This document shows positions 49,984-60,700 of a stretch of DNA of 64,000 bases, piece by piece. Where the stretch lies: positions 1 through 64,000 of IMG/VR virus record IMGVR_UViG_3300034093_002579; one strand, written 5' to 3'. The position numbers and the translations under genes are program-made. The notes beneath the pieces are model-generated. The model had not been told where the DNA came from. It worked only from the letters and a program-made list of their open reading frames with translations, and searched no databases. Position 1 is the first letter of the stretch; each line of letters begins with the position of its first letter. Origin of the DNA: a virus.

Positions 49984-50014
49984 AAACCCCCACATAGTTA
50001 TGAGGGGGGTTTTC
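49984..50014. terminator. Bidirectional terminator
   Basis: AAACCCCC and GGGGGGTTT stem with CATA/TATG inner pairs and flanking A/T runs. It ends the 50033-52653 minus-strand operon. Confidence 0.82.
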
Positions 50015-50032
50015 TTTAGAGTAAACTTGTTT

Positions 50033-50617
50033 TTAAGATATTTTTTTTATCTTAGTAACCTTACCTTCAAATATATGCTTACCTACCTTAAAAGAAAATA
50101 CTTCATTTGATTTTTGGGTTGATTCGGCGATTAATCCATTTTCTAATAAAACCTCTTCAACAACTTCTCTTAACAATTCTTTTAAACTTGACAAATCTTG
50201 AGTCGGTATTGATTGTTCGGTAACTCTTTTTGGTTGAGGTCCTCTTGGAGTTCCTTTAGCGTCAACATTCATCAATCTTGCGGCTTTATCAATCAAATCA
50301 TTAGATAATGAAGGTCCTGCCATTGAGTTTGGTTGATTGATTGGATGTTCTATCATTAACCTTTTAATCTCATCAGGTAATTTAGATGACATAACCCTAT
50401 CTTTGGTTATTGGTTGTTGTGTTGAAGGAACTGATTGAGTTACAGATTCCTGCATAAATTCTTGTGGTAAGTTATACTTGGCTTGTGGGGCTTCGTAATC
50501 CTGAACCATTGGACTTGTCATATTTAAATTATTACCCGCTCTTGGGGTATTATTATGTTTATCCATAATAGCCTTAGATACCATTAATTTTTGTATTAAG
50601 TCGTTTTCGTTTGTCAT
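50033..50617 (-). CDS. Hypothetical virion-associated protein, 194 aa
   Basis: Not recognised. Gln/Pro/Asn-rich disordered middle (APQAKYNLPQEFMQESVTQS), helical SLKELLREVVEEVLLENGLI and a C-terminal beta hairpin (FSFKVGKHIFEGKVTKI). The VEEVLLENG helix resembles the LxE helices of other virion proteins here. Last gene of a five-gene operon. Confidence 0.55.
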   Translation of the reverse strand: MTNENDLIQKLMVSKAIMDKHNNTPRAGNNLNMTSPMVQDYEAPQAKYNLPQEFMQESVTQSVPSTQQPITKDRVMSSKLPDEIKRLMIEHPINQPNSMAGPSLSNDLIDKAARLMNVDAKGTPRGPQPKRVTEQSIPTQDLSSLKELLREVVEEVLLENGLIAESTQKSNEVFSFKVGKHIFEGKVTKIKKIS

Positions 50618-50624
50618 ATCTTAA

Positions 50625-51059
50625 TTATTGTATTGGTTCCGTTGGTTCCGTTGGTTCCGTTGGTTCCGTTGGTTGTTGATTAAACACTGCGTTAATAATA
50701 ACTCTATTCATACTTTTGTCCCCTGATGGATTATATCCTGGTTTAGATGAATCAAAATTTTCTCCCGTTGGTTTAAATGATAATATTTTATCAACTCTGA
50801 ATAATCTCCACCCAGGTAAAGGTTGTTCGCCTTTATACGCGGTATGAGAAGACCCTTCATTATCCCAAGCTCTTAAAACAGGATTATCTGACTTACTATA
50901 CCCAAGACAAACAGGTTCGATTTCTCTTAACCCTCTACCACCTGGCTCATCACCATCATAGTAAATTACTATCTTATTTCTTTTTTTTATAGCATCAACG
51001 ATTGAGTCAATCGACGCTACTTCTAAAATAAGAGATTTAACTGTGTTGTAAAGTTTCAT
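50625..51059 (-). CDS. WYL-like protein with TEP repeats, 144 aa
   Basis: The core resembles a WYL-type ligand-binding domain: DAIKKRNKIVIYYDGD, RGLREIEPVCLGYSKSDNPVLRAWDN and PGWRLFRVDKILSF. It has no DNA-binding domain. The N-terminus MKLYNTVKSLILEVAS fits a capsid-targeting peptide ending ILE. The C-terminus carries four TEP repeats coded by a 9-bp tandem repeat. One-base overlap with the gene upstream. Probably virion-associated rather than a regulator. Confidence 0.6.
   Translation of the reverse strand: MKLYNTVKSLILEVASIDSIVDAIKKRNKIVIYYDGDEPGGRGLREIEPVCLGYSKSDNPVLRAWDNEGSSHTAYKGEQPLPGWRLFRVDKILSFKPTGENFDSSKPGYNPSGDKSMNRVIINAVFNQQPTEPTEPTEPTEPIQ
50633..50668 (-). repeat. 9-bp in-frame tandem repeat (TEP)
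   Basis: Four copies of TTGGTTCCG (plus-strand view) encode Thr-Glu-Pro repeats. Copy number may vary. Confidence 0.85.
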
Positions 51060-51352
51060 TATGCACTTGGTGTAGTATACGGTGAGTTGGGTTTAAATTC
51101 ATTAATAACTACCTCGGCCTTTCTCTCTAAAATGTCTTGGATTGCTCCCGCACCTTGATTATAAACATCTAAAAATCCTCCAGTACCTTTACCTTGAGCA
51201 TCTCCATCGGCAATAGCGTCAGGATTAACCGCAGAATATTGGTTTGTTGGTTTATAATCATTCTTTGGGAATAATTTTGCTCTCTCCATCTCAGCAATTG
51301 ATGATAAATCATTTTTAGGTTGCTCGAAACTAATTGGTTCTGTTGTTGGCAT
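51059..51352 (-). CDS. Hypothetical protein, 97 aa
   Basis: Not recognised. MPTTEPISFEQPKNDLSS then Asn/Pro/Gly-rich central part (NPDAIADGDAQGKGTGGF) and a helix DILERKAEVVINEF. Looks like a small linker or decoration protein. One-base overlap with WYL-like gene. Confidence 0.55.
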   Translation of the reverse strand: MPTTEPISFEQPKNDLSSIAEMERAKLFPKNDYKPTNQYSAVNPDAIADGDAQGKGTGGFLDVYNQGAGAIQDILERKAEVVINEFKPNSPYTTPSA

Positions 51353-51353
51353 A

Positions 51354-51824
51354 TTATATTATTTTTTTAATTAAATCGTTTATTCTAGTTAAATTTTCCA
51401 TGATAGCAGTGTCATATTTATCAACGGTTGATTTGTGACTTTTACTAGGTCTATTAATCGTTGTCATGTCATTCTTCTCATGTGGCTGAATAAATTGATT
51501 AGGTAAAACCTCAGATTTATTCTTTTTAGTATTGTGTACATTATCTCTCATTGAAGTTAAGGTGTTGTGAACCCAATTTTTAACATAATGACCCCCATTT
51601 AAAATATAAGATAAATCATTTTCGTCACCCTCAAACTTATCAAACCAATTTTTCATTCGTTTTAATTGTTGATATGTAACTTCACGACTATCTCTTAGTT
51701 CTTTGTTTCTCTTATAACCCTCAACACTTTCGTCAGCACCTCCCGCGGCATCATGACACTGTTGTAAATAACTTACAACCTCCTCAGGTAGAGAAAATTT
51801 ATTTCCATATAAATCTTTATTCAT
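51354..51824 (-). CDS. Hypothetical protein, 156 aa
   Basis: Not recognised. Helical with LPEEVVSYLQQCHDAAGG and YQQLKRMKNWFDKFEG, then a basic, disordered part (HNTKKNKSEVLPNQF) and a terminal helix NLTRINDLIKKII. Helix-rich, DNA- or protein-binding in look. It overlaps the 51817 gene by eight bases. Confidence 0.58.
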   Translation of the reverse strand: MNKDLYGNKFSLPEEVVSYLQQCHDAAGGADESVEGYKRNKELRDSREVTYQQLKRMKNWFDKFEGDENDLSYILNGGHYVKNWVHNTLTSMRDNVHNTKKNKSEVLPNQFIQPHEKNDMTTINRPSKSHKSTVDKYDTAIMENLTRINDLIKKII

Positions 51825-52653
51825 TTGATTTTAATATGTTAATTAATTTAGAAATACTGATACCTTCTTTATCTGCTAATTTTTTAATTGATTGTAAATT
51901 TTTAACTAATATCTTACTAACGCTTTCATCACGTTTTACAACGTCTGAACTATCTTTAGATTTCTTAGTTAAGATGTCCTCAACCATTTTAATCATTTTT
52001 TCTTTTTGTTGTTCTTCAATACTATCTTTTTCAGAAAGTCTTTGTTTTAATTTACCACCAACTTTCTTAGCTTTGGGTAATTTACCAAATTCTTTTGCTC
52101 TTTGTACGGGATTCTCAACACCCATCTTTTTTAATATATTTATAGTTTCTTTAAAATCTTTTCCTTCAGTCTCAACATATCCAAAGGCTTCTGAATAGTC
52201 AACTTCTGACACAATATTTTCTTTTTCTTCTTCACTCTCACCATAATAAACACGGTAACCTCTTGTTACAGGGTCATTTGTTGTTCTAGCCATAACAACA
52301 GTTTGGTCCATTGTTTTTCTTGGGGAAAGGGTTAAATTTATCAAAGGAATTCTTGAACTTAACATAGTTCCGTCAGAATCAACTAACTCACCAATCTCAC
52401 CCGAAGATTTTTTTACACCTTTTAATTTATCCTCAATATCAATTGTTGTTTGTTTTTCTTTTGATTTTAAAATATTATTTACAACATCTTTAACTTTTTT
52501 CGAATCTTTTTTATCGAAGTCCATTTTTTTGTCTTTTTTTCTAGATTCGGTTAAAGTGTCAGCAATAGAATAGTATAAGGAGATTTGGTCTCCTCTATCT
52601 TTTAAAAAGAAGTAATAATTATTACTGTAGTATTCTTTGTTAAAATTTATCAT
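51817..52653 (-). CDS. Lys-rich hypothetical protein, 278 aa
   Basis: Not recognised. MINFNKEYYSNNYYFFLKDRG, then strongly basic linkers (RKKDKKMDFDKKDSKKVKD), a central stretch with LINLTLSPRKTMDQTVVMAR and GYRVYYGESEEEKENI, and a Lys/Glu helical C-terminus. A divergent partner of the 52704 adhesin gene across a 50-base gap. High Lys suggests nucleic-acid or scaffold binding. Confidence 0.55.
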   Translation of the reverse strand: MINFNKEYYSNNYYFFLKDRGDQISLYYSIADTLTESRKKDKKMDFDKKDSKKVKDVVNNILKSKEKQTTIDIEDKLKGVKKSSGEIGELVDSDGTMLSSRIPLINLTLSPRKTMDQTVVMARTTNDPVTRGYRVYYGESEEEKENIVSEVDYSEAFGYVETEGKDFKETINILKKMGVENPVQRAKEFGKLPKAKKVGGKLKQRLSEKDSIEEQQKEKMIKMVEDILTKKSKDSSDVVKRDESVSKILVKNLQSIKKLADKEGISISKLINILKSNE

Positions 52654-52684
52654 AACACATTTTCCAATAAATACTTCGATTTAG

Positions 52685-52693
52685 AGTATTTAT
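52685..52693 (+). promoter_or_regulatory. Late-type promoter motif AGTATTTAT
   Basis: AGTATTTATCATAAAA ends ten bases before ATG 52704. Confidence 0.6.
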
Positions 52694-52703
52694 CATAAAA
52701 AAG

Positions 52704-55700
52704 ATGGCAAGTCAAAATATAAATCAATACGTCCGCTCAAATTGGTCTCTAAAACTTAATTTAGATTCCAATGATATGTCTTTGACCTCAGATGAACAAG
52801 ACTACAATCAAGAGGTTGTTTTCTCCCCATATTTGATTGCACAAACATACGGAAACCGACTTCCTGTTTATTTTGACATTAACAATCCTTTAAGTGTTCA
52901 AAACCAAACACTTTCATATAAACAATACAATAATAATAATATTTTTGTATCTCAAAATTATTACAATCCAAATAATGATGATTTGACTTGTTACTCATCA
53001 TCAACATCATGTGATATTGGGTTAACAGGTGTTGACAACGGATTAGTCAACCAAATGACGGGTGAAACGATAACATTCACTAAAGGTTTATATTCTGATT
53101 ATTTAAAATTCAATAGAATGTATTACGACCGAAGATTAAAGTTACATCAAGTTACAGGTCACACCAATTTACCTAACGTAAGATTTTCGGGGTTTAATAA
53201 AACCGTTTTATACGAAGTGGTTAGTAAATCAAGCCCTTTTGAGGGTAGATACCACGAATTATATGGTGGTTTTTATCAAGGGTTTTATAAATTATTTGGT
53301 TTTGATTATGAGATTTTTCCTGAAAGAATGAATAAAGGATGGTCCGTTGAAATGGTTTTGAAACCAAGACTTATCAATGAGTATTCTCCATTACCTAATG
53401 AAACAACTCTTAATGAAATTTATCCAAACAATAAGAATACTTTTTTTTATTTTGGAACTAGAGCTGAAAATAAATTTTATCACCACGCCAGTGGTAGTCC
53501 ATTGTGTTTTTCGGGGTACAATCGAGTAACATCAGGTCTAACTCAACTACAAACATGTGCTTGTTGTAATAGAACAATTACGGATAGTAGATGTGTATTT
53601 GTTTATCCGCCAAGGTCAGTAAATAATATTCATGACCCTCACGTTAATTATGGGTGTAGTAGTTGTAATGGAGACCCAGAAAAGAAAATTACTTGTGGTT
53701 GTGATTGTAATTTAGACCCTTGTGAAACTTGTGGGTGGGAATGTCAAACACACATATGCGACACTATAATTATCCCAACACCAACACCAACACCCCCTCC
53801 AACGCCAATACCTGATTGTGAACTACCACCTGTTTGCACACCATCATGTGATGTTTGTACAACAACCACAACTTGTTATAACTGTAATACAGGATTTACA
53901 TCAATCGAAAATACTTGTGAAACAAATCCAATATATGATTCTATGTCAAACGCATTATCTTTTAGATTATGTGGTGACCCAAAAAATCCTGGTATCGGAG
54001 TTAGAATGTTAAAATTCACAGGAGACTGTGTTACTACGGGTTCTTGTGAAACAAGTGGAATTACGTACACTACAGGACACACTATTGTTGATTATTGTAC
54101 ACCCCCAATTTACCCTACATGTTTATTAGAGAATCCCGCGTGGTTAGAGGAGGAACATTGGTTTCAAGTAGATGCGGTATGGGAAAGATATACATGGTTA
54201 GATACGTGTGATTTATGGTATCGAGGAGGACTTGGTGATATAACTGAAAAACTTTATTTAGAATCATTAGCAAATAATGCAACATCATTAATTACAATAC
54301 CATACACTCAAATTGGTGGTAAAACATCAGAACAAATTGAGTTGGTTAGATTAAATGAAAAATGGTTAATTGATAAATTATATCGAAATGGGAGACTTAA
54401 GATTTACGTTAATGGTAAATTATTTCATACAATTGAAAATTTTGAGGAGATTATCCCAAGAGGGTTAGATACCGACAAAGAAAAACAAGTTGGTGTTCCA
54501 TTTAATATATCGTGGGGTGGAGGTACCCAAGGACTTAGAGAAAATTTAACTTTTTCATCTATGACGCAACCTTACGGACCTTATATTCAAGACCCTGAAA
54601 ATTTCCCAATTAATGATTTATCGGGGACAACATTTAATGGGTTAAAAACTAATATATTAATTGAACAGAATTTTGCGGGAACTTTTGATGGTGCCATTTC
54701 ACAATTTAGAATGTATGTTACCCCATTATCGGCTCCTGAGGTAAAACACAACTTTAATTTATTAAAAAATACTTTCAGAATGTTTAACCCTGATTGTCCT
54801 GACTGCTCGACATCGGTTTGTTTACCTAACGACTTTACATACCAAATATCTGGAGAAACAACAACAACCACCACCACAAATTTAACCACAACGACAACAA
54901 CAACCTCAAATTTAACGACAACAACTACAACCTCAAATTTAACAACAACAACTACAACCTCAAATTTAACAACAACTACAACCACATATTCACCGACCCC
55001 AACACCAACTAACACCCCAACACCAACACCGACTAACACTTCAACACCAACTTCAACACCAACTTCAACACCAACACCTACACCTACACCTACACCTACG
55101 GTTTATACACCTGGAGAGTGTATTCGTTTTATTGATGATTTAACGGATTGTACTGGTACAATTGCATTACCATCAAATATAAGTCCTTCAACTCAGATTA
55201 ATGGTAAATCATCATATTATTTCACTTATTACTCTATCGCCCCACCCACCGTATTAATGAGGATTTCTTGGGATAATATAAATAATTATTGGATTTTAGA
55301 GGATATGTCCACATATTATCCATTACCTAACCCACTCGCATATCTTCCTATAAATAGTCTTACACCAATTGGGGGAATGAATAATTGGGTACCACTACCA
55401 AATATTATAGGTAGTTGTCTATATGGAGGCGGTGCAGGAATACAGCATATAAATTTTCTGACGTATACGGTTATTGGAGATTGTTCATCTTGTTGCAAAA
55501 CATTCCAATTATATAGTGGATTTGGACCTGGAACTGGTTCAACGTATCAAATTTTATATTGTGATAATACTGTCGAAGTTATTGATGTACCATTATATGT
55601 TACCATAACTTATAAATGTGCCATCAATGTAATTAAACTTAATGGTGGAGGAACTGTAACAGTTGTTGATATCAATTGTGATTGTGACCCAAATAATTTA

Positions 55701-55709
55701 AGTATATGA
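52704..55709 (+). CDS. Large adhesin: ConA-like domain, Cys cluster, Thr stalk
   Basis: Probable tail-tip or fibre protein, 1001 aa, no signal peptide. Residues 1-280 are beta-rich and aromatic. Residues about 285-460 form a Cys cluster ([30 protein letters not shown]) with Pro-Thr run [11 protein letters not shown]. About 480-700 includes LamG/ConA-like strands ([36 protein letters not shown]). About 713-800 is a mucin-like stalk of Thr runs with SNL interruptions, then Thr-Pro repeats. The last 200 residues are a second folded, Cys-containing part ([12 protein letters not shown]). Late-type motif upstream. Thr/Pro stalks are likely O-glycosylation targets for the transferases at 38-50 kb; that link is inference. 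Confidence 0.72.
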   Translation: MASQNINQYVRSNWSLKLNLDSNDMSLTSDEQDYNQEVVFSPYLIAQTYGNRLPVYFDINNPLSVQNQTLSYKQYNNNNIFVSQNYYNPNNDDLTCYSSSTSCDIGLTGVDNGLVNQMTGETITFTKGLYSDYLKFNRMYYDRRLKLHQVTGHTNLPNVRFSGFNKTVLYEVVSKSSPFEGRYHELYGGFYQGFYKLFGFDYEIFPERMNKGWSVEMVLKPRLINEYSPLPNETTLNEIYPNNKNTFFYFGTRAENKFYHHASGSPLCFSGYNRVTSGLTQLQTCACCNRTITDSRCVFVYPPRSVNNIHDPHVNYGCSSCNGDPEKKITCGCDCNLDPCETCGWECQTHICDTIIIPTPTPTPPPTPIPDCELPPVCTPSCDVCTTTTTCYNCNTGFTSIENTCETNPIYDSMSNALSFRLCGDPKNPGIGVRMLKFTGDCVTTGSCETSGITYTTGHTIVDYCTPPIYPTCLLENPAWLEEEHWFQVDAVWERYTWLDTCDLWYRGGLGDITEKLYLESLANNATSLITIPYTQIGGKTSEQIELVRLNEKWLIDKLYRNGRLKIYVNGKLFHTIENFEEIIPRGLDTDKEKQVGVPFNISWGGGTQGLRENLTFSSMTQPYGPYIQDPENFPINDLSGTTFNGLKTNILIEQNFAGTFDGAISQFRMYVTPLSAPEVKHNFNLLKNTFRMFNPDCPDCSTSVCLPNDFTYQISGETTTTTTTNLTTTTTTTSNLTTTTTTSNLTTTTTTSNLTTTTTTYSPTPTPTNTPTPTPTNTSTPTSTPTSTPTPTPTPTPTVYTPGECIRFIDDLTDCTGTIALPSNISPSTQINGKSSYYFTYYSIAPPTVLMRISWDNINNYWILEDMSTYYPLPNPLAYLPINSLTPIGGMNNWVPLPNIIGSCLYGGGAGIQHINFLTYTVIGDCSSCCKTFQLYSGFGPGTGSTYQILYCDNTVEVIDVPLYVTITYKCAINVIKLNGGGTVTVVDINCDCDPNNLSI
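54857..55100 (+). repeat. Thr and Thr-Pro coding repeat tract
   Basis: ACAACAACC-type triplets coding Thr runs broken by AATTTAAC (Asn-Leu), then ACACCAACACC coding Thr-Pro repeats. Confidence 0.85.
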
Positions 55710-56203
55710 ATGAAACAATTGTAATATCTAGTATCAATTATAATGGTCAAATTGCTAATGTTGTTTTTAAACCTGACAACAGTATGGACGCTATTAATTT
55801 AGGTGATGTATTATTACCTTTTTTATTTGAACCTAACTTATTAACTCCCCCAAGAGAGGTTTATGGTGTTTATACTATATTAGTTATTAATTCTGACTGC
55901 CCTAACTTCTTAACTGTTGTTAGACCAATTCCATCACCAACACCTACACCAACACCTACAAGTACCCCAACTCCTATTCCTACAAGTACGCCAACACCAA
56001 CACCAACAGACACTCCTTGCCCCCCACAACCAACTAAAACGCCTAAACCAACCAAAACACCAACTCCAACACTACACCCAACACCAACCCCTACTTTTGA
56101 CCCTTGCGCCACCCCAACACCAACCCCAAAACCAACTCGTGCTCCAAGACCAACACCAACATTAACTCGCACCCCTTGTGTAACACCAACAATTGGTTTA
56201 TAA
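55706..56203 (+). CDS. Thr-Pro stalk protein, 165 aa
   Basis: About 75 residues of folded N-terminus ([21 protein letters not shown]) followed by a Thr-Pro-rich stalk ([17 protein letters not shown], then [12 protein letters not shown]) with a few Cys ([15 protein letters not shown]). The start overlaps the adhesin stop by four bases, so the two are co-translated and may assemble. Likely an extended fibre component. Confidence 0.65.
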   Translation: MNETIVISSINYNGQIANVVFKPDNSMDAINLGDVLLPFLFEPNLLTPPREVYGVYTILVINSDCPNFLTVVRPIPSPTPTPTPTSTPTPIPTSTPTPTPTDTPCPPQPTKTPKPTKTPTPTLHPTPTPTFDPCATPTPTPKPTRAPRPTPTLTRTPCVTPTIGL

Positions 56204-56234
56204 TATTAAGTTTAAGAATAAAATAAAAATAAAA

Positions 56235-56243
56235 GATATTTAT
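56235..56243 (+). promoter_or_regulatory. Late-type promoter motif GATATTTAT
   Basis: GATATTTATTAAATAAA, 17 bases before ATG 56261. Confidence 0.6.
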
Positions 56244-56260
56244 TAAATAAAAAAAAAACT

Positions 56261-57295
56261 ATGTCAACATCAAGACCATTTGCATATAATCCAACATTAT
56301 CACTAATCAATGGGGCTATCCGAGTATTTAATAGTACATTAACTATTGGGGTTGACGACCAAGACTACACATTACAACCAGGTGGAATTCAATGGTGGAA
56401 CGGACCCGATGAAGACCTTGGGTATGTAATCGCTCACTCAGTTCCAACAGGAACACAACCAAATCCGTTAGGGATTTCTGCGTATGTAGGATTTTGGAGG
56501 TCGTTGTCGTTAAATGAAATTTCATTTGTTGAAAAGGCGGGATTTGTTAGTAGTAAAACTTACACAACAGGTGACGAGGCGTATATTTGGATGAACGGTT
56601 TTGGACATTGGTCTTCTTGGGAAGTAAATCCAGGTTCGTTAATATTTCCAAATAGTTCTAATACGGCAAGGATTATTCCTACTCATATTGGTACAGTTAA
56701 TGAATTCTTTACAATTGAATTTTGGTATTTTGGAAATCCAGTATCAACAGGTAGTAACCAATACATATTTAGTCAAAGTGCTTCATTTGGTGGTGGTGAT
56801 TTAAATTTATATATTGACCCATCAGATAGTTGTCTTCACGGATTATCCACTGGTAATGCGATATCTCTACCATTGTCAACAAATGTTTGGCAACACATTG
56901 CAATTACATGTGACAATGGTCAAGTTAAAGTCTATTTTGATGGTAATGACAAAACTGCCGTTGGAATACCTAACACTCTGATTAGTAACACTATTGGTTT
57001 AATTTATTTTGGCTCTTTACTATCGAGTAGTAATTTTTTAGATGCGAAACTTACTGATATAAGGATATGTAGAAATATTGTATATACAAGTGGGTTTACA
57101 ACCCCCAAAAGTTCATTATTACCAATACAAGGTGCAAATCCTTACGGAGGTGCGTCCACTAATCAAATTAATGATGGTGACTGTGTTCTTTTAATTGACT
57201 CATTAAATTCACCCTCTTTTCAACAAGACCTTAGTAATTTAGGTAGTACCGTTATTGTTGGGGCAATAACACGTAGTTCTGACACTCCTTATTAA
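56261..57295 (+). CDS. LamG/ConA-like receptor-binding protein
   Basis: 344 aa. N-terminal 120 residues are unrecognised (SLINGAIRVFNSTLTIGVDDQDYTLQPG). The C-terminal 200 form a LamG/concanavalin-like jelly roll: FFTIEFWYFGNPVSTGSNQYIF, NVWQHIAITCDNGQVKVYFDGN, and FLDAKLTDIRICRNIVYTSGFT. These domains bind glycans, so receptor binding is plausible. Late-type motif upstream, terminator after. Confidence 0.75.
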   Translation: MSTSRPFAYNPTLSLINGAIRVFNSTLTIGVDDQDYTLQPGGIQWWNGPDEDLGYVIAHSVPTGTQPNPLGISAYVGFWRSLSLNEISFVEKAGFVSSKTYTTGDEAYIWMNGFGHWSSWEVNPGSLIFPNSSNTARIIPTHIGTVNEFFTIEFWYFGNPVSTGSNQYIFSQSASFGGGDLNLYIDPSDSCLHGLSTGNAISLPLSTNVWQHIAITCDNGQVKVYFDGNDKTAVGIPNTLISNTIGLIYFGSLLSSSNFLDAKLTDIRICRNIVYTSGFTTPKSSLLPIQGANPYGGASTNQINDGDCVLLIDSLNSPSFQQDLSNLGSTVIVGAITRSSDTPY

Positions 57296-57318
57296 TAACT
57301 ATAAAAACATAAATAAAG

Positions 57319-57343
57319 TCCTCCAACCCTTGGGGGATTTTTT
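57319..57343 (+). terminator. Terminator after LamG-like gene
   Basis: TCCTCCAA, loop CCC, TTGGGGGA, then TTTTT. Confidence 0.78.
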
Positions 57344-57372
57344 GTTTTAAAAAAGAGTTAAAGTAAATACTA

Positions 57373-57381
57373 ACTATTTAT
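57373..57381 (+). promoter_or_regulatory. Late-type promoter motif ACTATTTAT
   Basis: ACTATTTATTCAAT ends five bases before ATG 57387; the same spacing as at 11417. Confidence 0.52.
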
Positions 57382-57386
57382 TCAAT

Positions 57387-57689
57387 ATGACACAAATTGA
57401 GATTACTGGAGTTTCTGGAGTTACATTACCGTATGATTTATATGCGTGTGATGTGTATGGGAATCAATGTGTTTTAATTTCAACTATTAACACTCAAGTA
57501 CCTCCATCAATATCTATTGTACTACCAACCACATTCAATTCAGCCCCCGCCGTTGGAATAAAAATCATAGACTCTTTGGGGTGCGAAAAGTTCGGAATAA
57601 TTTATTGTGACGAGAAAGGTAAGATTTATCAAGACGGAGAAATCTTTATTTTCATGGATGCAAATATTTATATATTCGAAGACCAATAA
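57387..57689 (+). CDS. Hypothetical protein, 100 aa
   Basis: Not recognised. Beta-rich (MTQIEITGVSGVTLPYDLYA; ISIVLPTTFNSAPAVGIKI) with several Cys and a C-terminal YQDGEIFIFMDANIYIF. Compact, no signal. Located between receptor-binding and fibre genes; likely a small tail-tip part. Confidence 0.6.
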   Translation: MTQIEITGVSGVTLPYDLYACDVYGNQCVLISTINTQVPPSISIVLPTTFNSAPAVGIKIIDSLGCEKFGIIYCDEKGKIYQDGEIFIFMDANIYIFEDQ

Positions 57690-57710
57690 AAACCAAATTA
57701 TGAAAAGATT

Positions 57711-57719
57711 CATATTTAT
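57711..57719 (+). promoter_or_regulatory. Late-type promoter motif CATATTTAT
   Basis: CATATTTATACATATAG, 17 bases before ATG 57737 of the fibre gene. Confidence 0.58.
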
Positions 57720-57736
57720 ACATATAGACTAAAAAG

Positions 57737-60700
57737 ATGCCGAATTATCAAAGACTGACCGACAGAACCCAAGCTCCGATAGTATCTCCAGATGACATTG
57801 TACACATTGTCATTACGGGTGATACATCACAAAACCCCGCAGGTTCATCATATAAAGCAAGTATCCAACAAATTGCGGATGCTCTATCCCTTGCTGGTAC
57901 TTCAGGTACTGCAGGAACAAGTGGTGTTAATGGTTCATCAGGAACAAGTGGTGTTAATGGTTCGTCAGGTTCAAGTGGTCAAAATGGTACTTCAGGTTTA
58001 AGTGGTTCTTCAGGAAGTAGTGGAACATCAGGAAGTAGCGGTTCTTCGGGTAGTTCAGGAACTAAAGGAACATCAGGTTCAAGTGGTACTTCAGGAATAT
58101 CAGGTTCTAGTGGAACAAGTGGTTCATCAGGAAGTTCAGGTTCAAGTGGTTCATCAGGAAGTTCAGGTTCAAGTGGTTCTTCTGGTAGTAGTGGTTCTTC
58201 AGGAACTAACGGTTCTTCAGGAACTAACGGTTCTTCAGGAACTAACGGTTCATCGGGTTCATCGGGTTCTTCGGGTGAAAGTGGTTCATCAGGAACATCG
58301 GGTACGTCAGGTAGTAGTGGTTCTTCTGGTAGTAGTGGTTCTTCAGGAACTAACGGCTCTTCAGGGACTAACGGCTCTTCAGGGACTAACGGCTCTTCAG
58401 GGACTAGTGGAAGTTCGGGTACTGATGGTTCATCAGGTACTTCAGGTACTGATGGTAGTTCAGGAACAAGTGGGACTGACGGTTCTTCAGGAACGTCAGG
58501 TTCTTCAGGAACAAGTGGGATTGACGGTTCTTCAGGAACTTCAGGAACTGACGGTAGTTCGGGAACTTCAGGTGCTGATGGTTCTTCGGGAACTTCAGGG
58601 TCTAGTGGTATAAGTGGTGTTAATGGTTCTTCAGGGACTTCAGGTATTAGTGGGACCGATGGTAGTTCAGGTACGTCAGGAAATAGTGGGTCTTCAGGAA
58701 CATCAGGAACAGATGGTTCTTCAGGAACATCGGGCTCAAGCGGAACAAGTGGTACCAATGGTAGTTCAGGTACAAGTGGAACTGACGGTAGTTCAGGTAC
58801 AAGTGGAACTGACGGTAGTTCAGGAACTAGTGGTATTGACGGTTCTTCAGGAACAAGCGGTACTGACGGTAGTTCAGGAACAGATGGTTCATCAGGAACT
58901 AGTGGAACAGATGGTTCTTCAGGAACATCGGGCTCAAGTGGTACAGATGGTAGTTCAGGTACAAGCGGAACTGACGGTAGTTCAGGAACTTCAGGAACAG
59001 ATGGTTCATCAGGAACTAGCGGAAGTTCAGGAACAGATGGTTCATCAGGAACAAGTGGAACTGACGGAAGTTCAGGCACTTCGGGTTCAAGCGGATTAAG
59101 TGGTGTTGATGGTTCTTCAGGAACAAGTGGAACTGACGGTAGTTCAGGAACAGATGGTTCATCAGGAACTAGCGGAACTGACGGTAGTTCAGGAACAAGC
59201 GGAAGTTCAGGAACAGATGGTTCTTCAGGAACAAGTGGAACGGATGGTTCTTCAGGGACTAGCGGTTCTTCAGGAACAAGTGGGAGTTCAGGTACTTCAG
59301 GAACTGATGGTTCTTCAGGAACAAGTGGAACTGACGGTAGTTCAGGAACAAGTGGTACCGATGGTTCAAGTGGTACCTCGGGTTCAAGTGGAATTAGTGG
59401 TGTTAACGGAACTAATGGTACGTCAGGTTCTTCAGGAACAAGCGGAACAGATGGTTCATCAGGGACAAGCGGTAGTTCAGGAACAGATGGTTCATCAGGA
59501 ACTAGTGGTACTAACGGTTCTTCAGGAACTAGCGGAACAGATGGTTCATCAGGAACAAGTGGAACTAGCGGAACAGATGGGTCATCGGGAACAAGTGGAA
59601 CATCAGGTTCAAGTGGATTAAGTGGTGTTGACGGTTCTTCAGGAACAAGCGGAACAGACGGTTCTTCAGGAACTAGCGGTACTGATGGTTCTTCAGGAAC
59701 AAGCGGAACTGATGGTTCTTCAGGTACTAGTGGAACAAGCGGAACAGATGGTTCTTCAGGAACAAGTGGAACATCAGGTTCAAGTGGATTAAGTGGTGTT
59801 GATGGTTCTTCAGGTACTTCAGGAACAGATGGTTCTTCAGGAACAAGTGGAAGTTCAGGTACTTCAGGAACAGATGGTTCATCAGGAACTAGCGGTACTG
59901 ACGGTAGTTCAGGTACTTCAGGAACATCGGGGTCAAGTGGTTCTTCAGGAACTAGCGGTACTGATGGTTCTTCAGGAACAAGCGGAACTGATGGTTCTTC
60001 AGGTACAAGTGGAAGTTCGGGTACTGATGGTTCTTCAGGTACAAGTGGAAGTTCTGGTACAAGCGGTTCTTCAGGTTCAGGCGGTTCCTCAGGAACAAGT
60101 GGAACAGATGGTAGTTCAGGTACTAGTGGAACAGATGGTTCTTCAGGTACTTCAGGGACAGATGGTTCATCAGGTACTTCAGGAACAGATGGGTCATCGG
60201 GAACAAGTGGAAGTTCGGGTACTGACGGTAGTTCAGGAACTAGCGGAACTGATGGTTCTTCAGGAACATCGGGGTCAAGCGGATTAAGCGGTGTTGATGG
60301 TTCTTCAGGTACAAGCGGAACTGACGGTTCTTCAGGGACTAGTGGGAGTTCAGGAACTGATGGTTCTTCAGGAACTAGTGGTACATCAGGTACAGACGGC
60401 TCTTCAGGAACTAGCGGTACATCAGGTACAAGTGGGACAGATGGTAGTTCAGGAACCTCGGGTTCAAGTGGATTAAGTGGTGTTGATGGTTCTTCAGGAA
60501 CTAGCGGAACTGACGGTAGTTCAGGAACAGATGGTTCTTCAGGAACTAGTGGAAGTTCAGGAACTAGTGGAAGTTCAGGTACAGATGGTTCTTCAGGAAC
60601 AAGTGGAACGGATGGTTCTTCAGGGACTAGCGGTTCTTCAGGAAGTTCAGGAACAAGTGGTACTGACGGTTCTTCAGGAACTAGCGGGACAGATGGCTCG

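Noticed and set aside
54587-56172. Minus-strand Val/Gly-rich frames opposite the Thr/Thr-Pro tracts
   Set aside because: Shadows of the low-complexity plus-strand coding repeats.
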